From positions 1 to 7,215 of the forward strand of contig JADJRU010000047.1 of assembly GCA_016712105.1 (NCBI GenBank): a DNA stretch of 7,215 bases, given 5' to 3'. Shown here in pieces: positions 6,316 to 7,215 of the stretch. Made by a program: the position numbers and the translations under genes. Below the pieces are notes generated by a model, which saw nothing but the letters and a program-made list of their open reading frames with translations, had not been told where the DNA came from and did no database searches. The DNA is from Ahniella sp. GTDB taxonomy: Bacteria > Pseudomonadota > Gammaproteobacteria > Xanthomonadales > Ahniellaceae. How positions within the stretch are numbered: the first letter of the stretch is position 1; every line of letters starts with the position of its first letter.

Positions 6316-6762
6316 ATGAGCCAGATCACGCTGGGGCGCAACTGGGTGAGCTTCTATGGTCATGCTTCGCCGGCGACGTGGTCGCGCGAGTCGCTGCTCC
6401 AGGGCTCGCAACTCGGTGGTTTGCTCGACAACGCCGGCAAGGCGCCGCTGGTCACCGAGTTCGGCTGCTGGGGCGGCTACTTCGTCGAACCCACCTACAC
6501 GACGATGAACCATGCGTGGTTGCTGACCCAGGATCGCGGTGCGCGGGCGATGATTGCGTCCAGCTCCCTGACGGAGACGGCCAGCGACAAGGCGATCGCC
6601 AATGCGCTGATCAGCGAACTGGCGGTGCCGGGCGTTCGACTCGGTGACGCGCTGGTGAACGCCAAGCGCACGGTTTGGAATCGCGCCCCGGAAATGCGCG
6701 ATGTGGTGCTGGGAATGTCGCTGTTCGGAGATCCCACTGCGCGACTGACGCCCGCAAACTGA
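6316..6762 (+). CDS. Fragment 5: C25 peptidase catalytic His and Cys, C-terminal end of the protein
   Basis: This 148-codon frame is the catalytic end of the gingipain-type peptidase; ATG 6316 is internal, because the same frame is coding upstream from about 6250. NWVSFYGHASPATW holds the candidate catalytic His (codon 6361-6363), and LVTEFGCWGGYF the candidate catalytic Cys (codon 6466-6468), 35 residues later, close to the spacing in known gingipains. The conserved family ending LGMSLFGDPTARL precedes the stop. Family C25 enzymes are secreted cysteine endopeptidases; substrate preference (Arg or Lys) cannot be read from the sequence. Bacteroidetes gingipains carry a C-terminal type IX secretion domain. 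Here the chain ends five residues after the LFGDPTARL motif, with no such domain, no Gly-rich sorting tail and no terminal membrane helix. Confidence 0.85.
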   Translation: MSQITLGRNWVSFYGHASPATWSRESLLQGSQLGGLLDNAGKAPLVTEFGCWGGYFVEPTYTTMNHAWLLTQDRGARAMIASSSLTETASDKAIANALISELAVPGVRLGDALVNAKRTVWNRAPEMRDVVLGMSLFGDPTARLTPAN

Positions 6763-6774
6763 GGTTTCAGGAAA

Positions 6775-6804
6775 GAACCGGGGCACACTGTGCCCCGTTC
6801 TTTT
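6775..6804 (+). terminator. Rho-independent terminator of the peptidase gene
   Basis: The stem is GAAC-C-GGGGCAC, loop ACT, then GTGCCCC-GTTC, with one bulged C, followed directly by TTTT. It starts 12 bases after the TGA at 6760-6762 and ends 28 bases before the next start codon. That position makes it a terminator for the peptidase gene, and possibly an attenuator if transcription continues into the next gene. Confidence 0.85.
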
Positions 6805-6832
6805 CCGGGTCGGGCAATGAGAACTGCGGTGA

Positions 6833-7215
6833 ATGGCATACCTATTGGCGTGGTTGGGATTCAATGGACGTCAAATCGACGACCAAATCTGGCGATCCCT
6901 GGTAGATCGTGCGCGACAGCGTGTTCCGCCGTCGATGGCTGATGCGGGAATGCGAGTTTGAATTGGGGACTGCGGGCATTCGCGGCCAAGGTCCGGCGGC
7001 TTCGAGCCTGAACCAATGCGGAAGGTTGCCGACGGGCGTTTGCTTCTGTGCGATAGCCGTTTTGAGCTTACTGTCGGCGAATTCGAGACGCCAAGCGACG
7101 ATCCGTCAGCAGTAATTTTGATTGACCCAGCACGGTCTTCAATAAGTTTGCTGCGTGATCGATTGGGTCAGCAGCCGCTGGTGTGGGTGCGCTTGAAGGA
7201 TGGAATCCTGGCGGC
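6833..7215 (+). CDS. Asparagine-synthase-like / lasso-peptide-cyclase-like protein, N-terminal part (cut by window edge)
   Basis: From ATG 6833 the chain reads MAYLLAWLGFNGRQIDDQIW and, after an in-frame TGA at 6959-6961 (codon 43), continues in the same frame with IGDCGHSRPRSGGFEPEP and then MRKVADGRLLLCDSRFEL. LLRDRLGQQPLVWVRLKDG at residues 107-125 is the asparagine-synthase family motif RDxLGxxPL followed by the 'dG..fASE' region, reached just at the window edge. The N-terminal domain is short, and Met1 is followed by Ala rather than the nucleophilic Cys of glutamine-dependent synthases, so glutamine hydrolysis is unlikely. Lasso cyclases (McjC-like) share that loss and use ATP to activate a side-chain carboxylate. 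Trp at the TGA would fit the family (MRVWIGD). The ATP-binding synthase domain lies outside the window. If the TGA is real, translation might restart at ATG 7016. Family assignment is fairly sure; the lasso role is inference. Confidence 0.6.

Larger units (their letters stand above)
1229..6762 (+). pseudogene. Frame-disrupted gene for a secreted multidomain gingipain-like (C25) peptidase
   Basis: Read through its frame changes, this is one gene of about 1,840 codons. Seen in order: signal peptide, beta-rich domain (about 1440-2140), He_PIG putative Ig domain (about 2160-2420), proprotein-convertase P-domain (about 2515-2935), unidentified region (about 2950-3540), GEVED domain (3545-4152), linker (about 4160-4480), propeptide-like region (about 4560-5690), C25 catalytic domain (about 5698-6750). 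The coherent reading needs frame changes near 1664, 1813, 2085, 2143, 3108, 3180, 3228, 3250, 3318, 3745-3775, 3897, 3972, 4100, 4228, 4340, 5978, 6182 and 6247, plus readthrough of TGA 1761-1763. Insertions and deletions are mixed and several sit in homopolymers. Since motifs and both catalytic residues survive, I favour sequencing error over true decay, but the sequence alone cannot settle it. The protein ends just after the C25 domain, with no sorting or anchoring tail. Confidence 0.8.

Noticed and set aside
6184..6864. Minus-strand open frame of 226 codons
   Set aside because: Covers the catalytic end of the C25 domain and the terminator on the opposite strand; shadow frame.
1761..6961. 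Alternative genetic code or UGA recoding
   Set aside because: The peptidase gene seems to end with TGA at 6760, just before a terminator, and most disruptions are indels rather than TGA codons.
1..7215. CRISPR array, tRNA or rRNA genes, or an insertion sequence
   Set aside because: No regularly spaced repeats, no tRNA-like cloverleaf, no rRNA signature and no transposase motif were seen on either strand.

Overview
The window is GC-rich (roughly 60% by eye) and looks like a gammaproteobacterial chromosome, possibly the Lysobacterales/Xanthomonadales. That placement is an inference from composition, from the intergenic repeat style at the left end, and from the domain mix of the large secreted protein. 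I could not run any search to confirm it.

Layout. Positions 1-865 hold no gene I can support. The stretch contains inverted and degenerate repeats: paired palindromes at 233-248 and 268-283, a nested inverted repeat at 381-452, and two copies of a TTGCAGG-led element near 309 and 510. Positions 866-1228 look like the leader of the next gene, with a weak promoter-like patch and a clear Shine-Dalgarno sequence. Positions 1229-6762 are one very large gene for a secreted multidomain cysteine peptidase of the gingipain type (peptidase family C25). The domain order is: signal peptide, unidentified beta-rich domain, putative Ig domain (He_PIG), proprotein-convertase P-domain, unidentified linker, GEVED domain, short linker module, gingipain-propeptide-like region, C25 catalytic domain with its His/Cys pair. 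A strong rho-independent terminator follows at 6775-6804. At 6833 a new gene begins and runs off the right edge. It encodes the N-terminal part of an asparagine-synthase-like protein that lacks the usual catalytic Cys at position 2, as expected of a lasso-peptide cyclase or similar ATP-dependent amide ligase.

The dominant oddity is that the peptidase gene is not an open frame. The coherent protein has to be followed through about 18 frame changes, many in or near short homopolymers, plus one in-frame TGA. The last gene also carries an in-frame TGA where the family pattern suggests Trp. Catalytic residues and family motifs survive in every frame, so uncorrected base-calling errors are the simplest reading. 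A recently inactivated gene is the alternative. Ordinary gene calling would split this locus into about six unrelated-looking fragments.

How the genes relate: the peptidase would be exported and act outside the cytoplasm, while the synthase-like enzyme would act in the cytoplasm. The terminator between them argues for separate transcription units, so I see no firm functional link.
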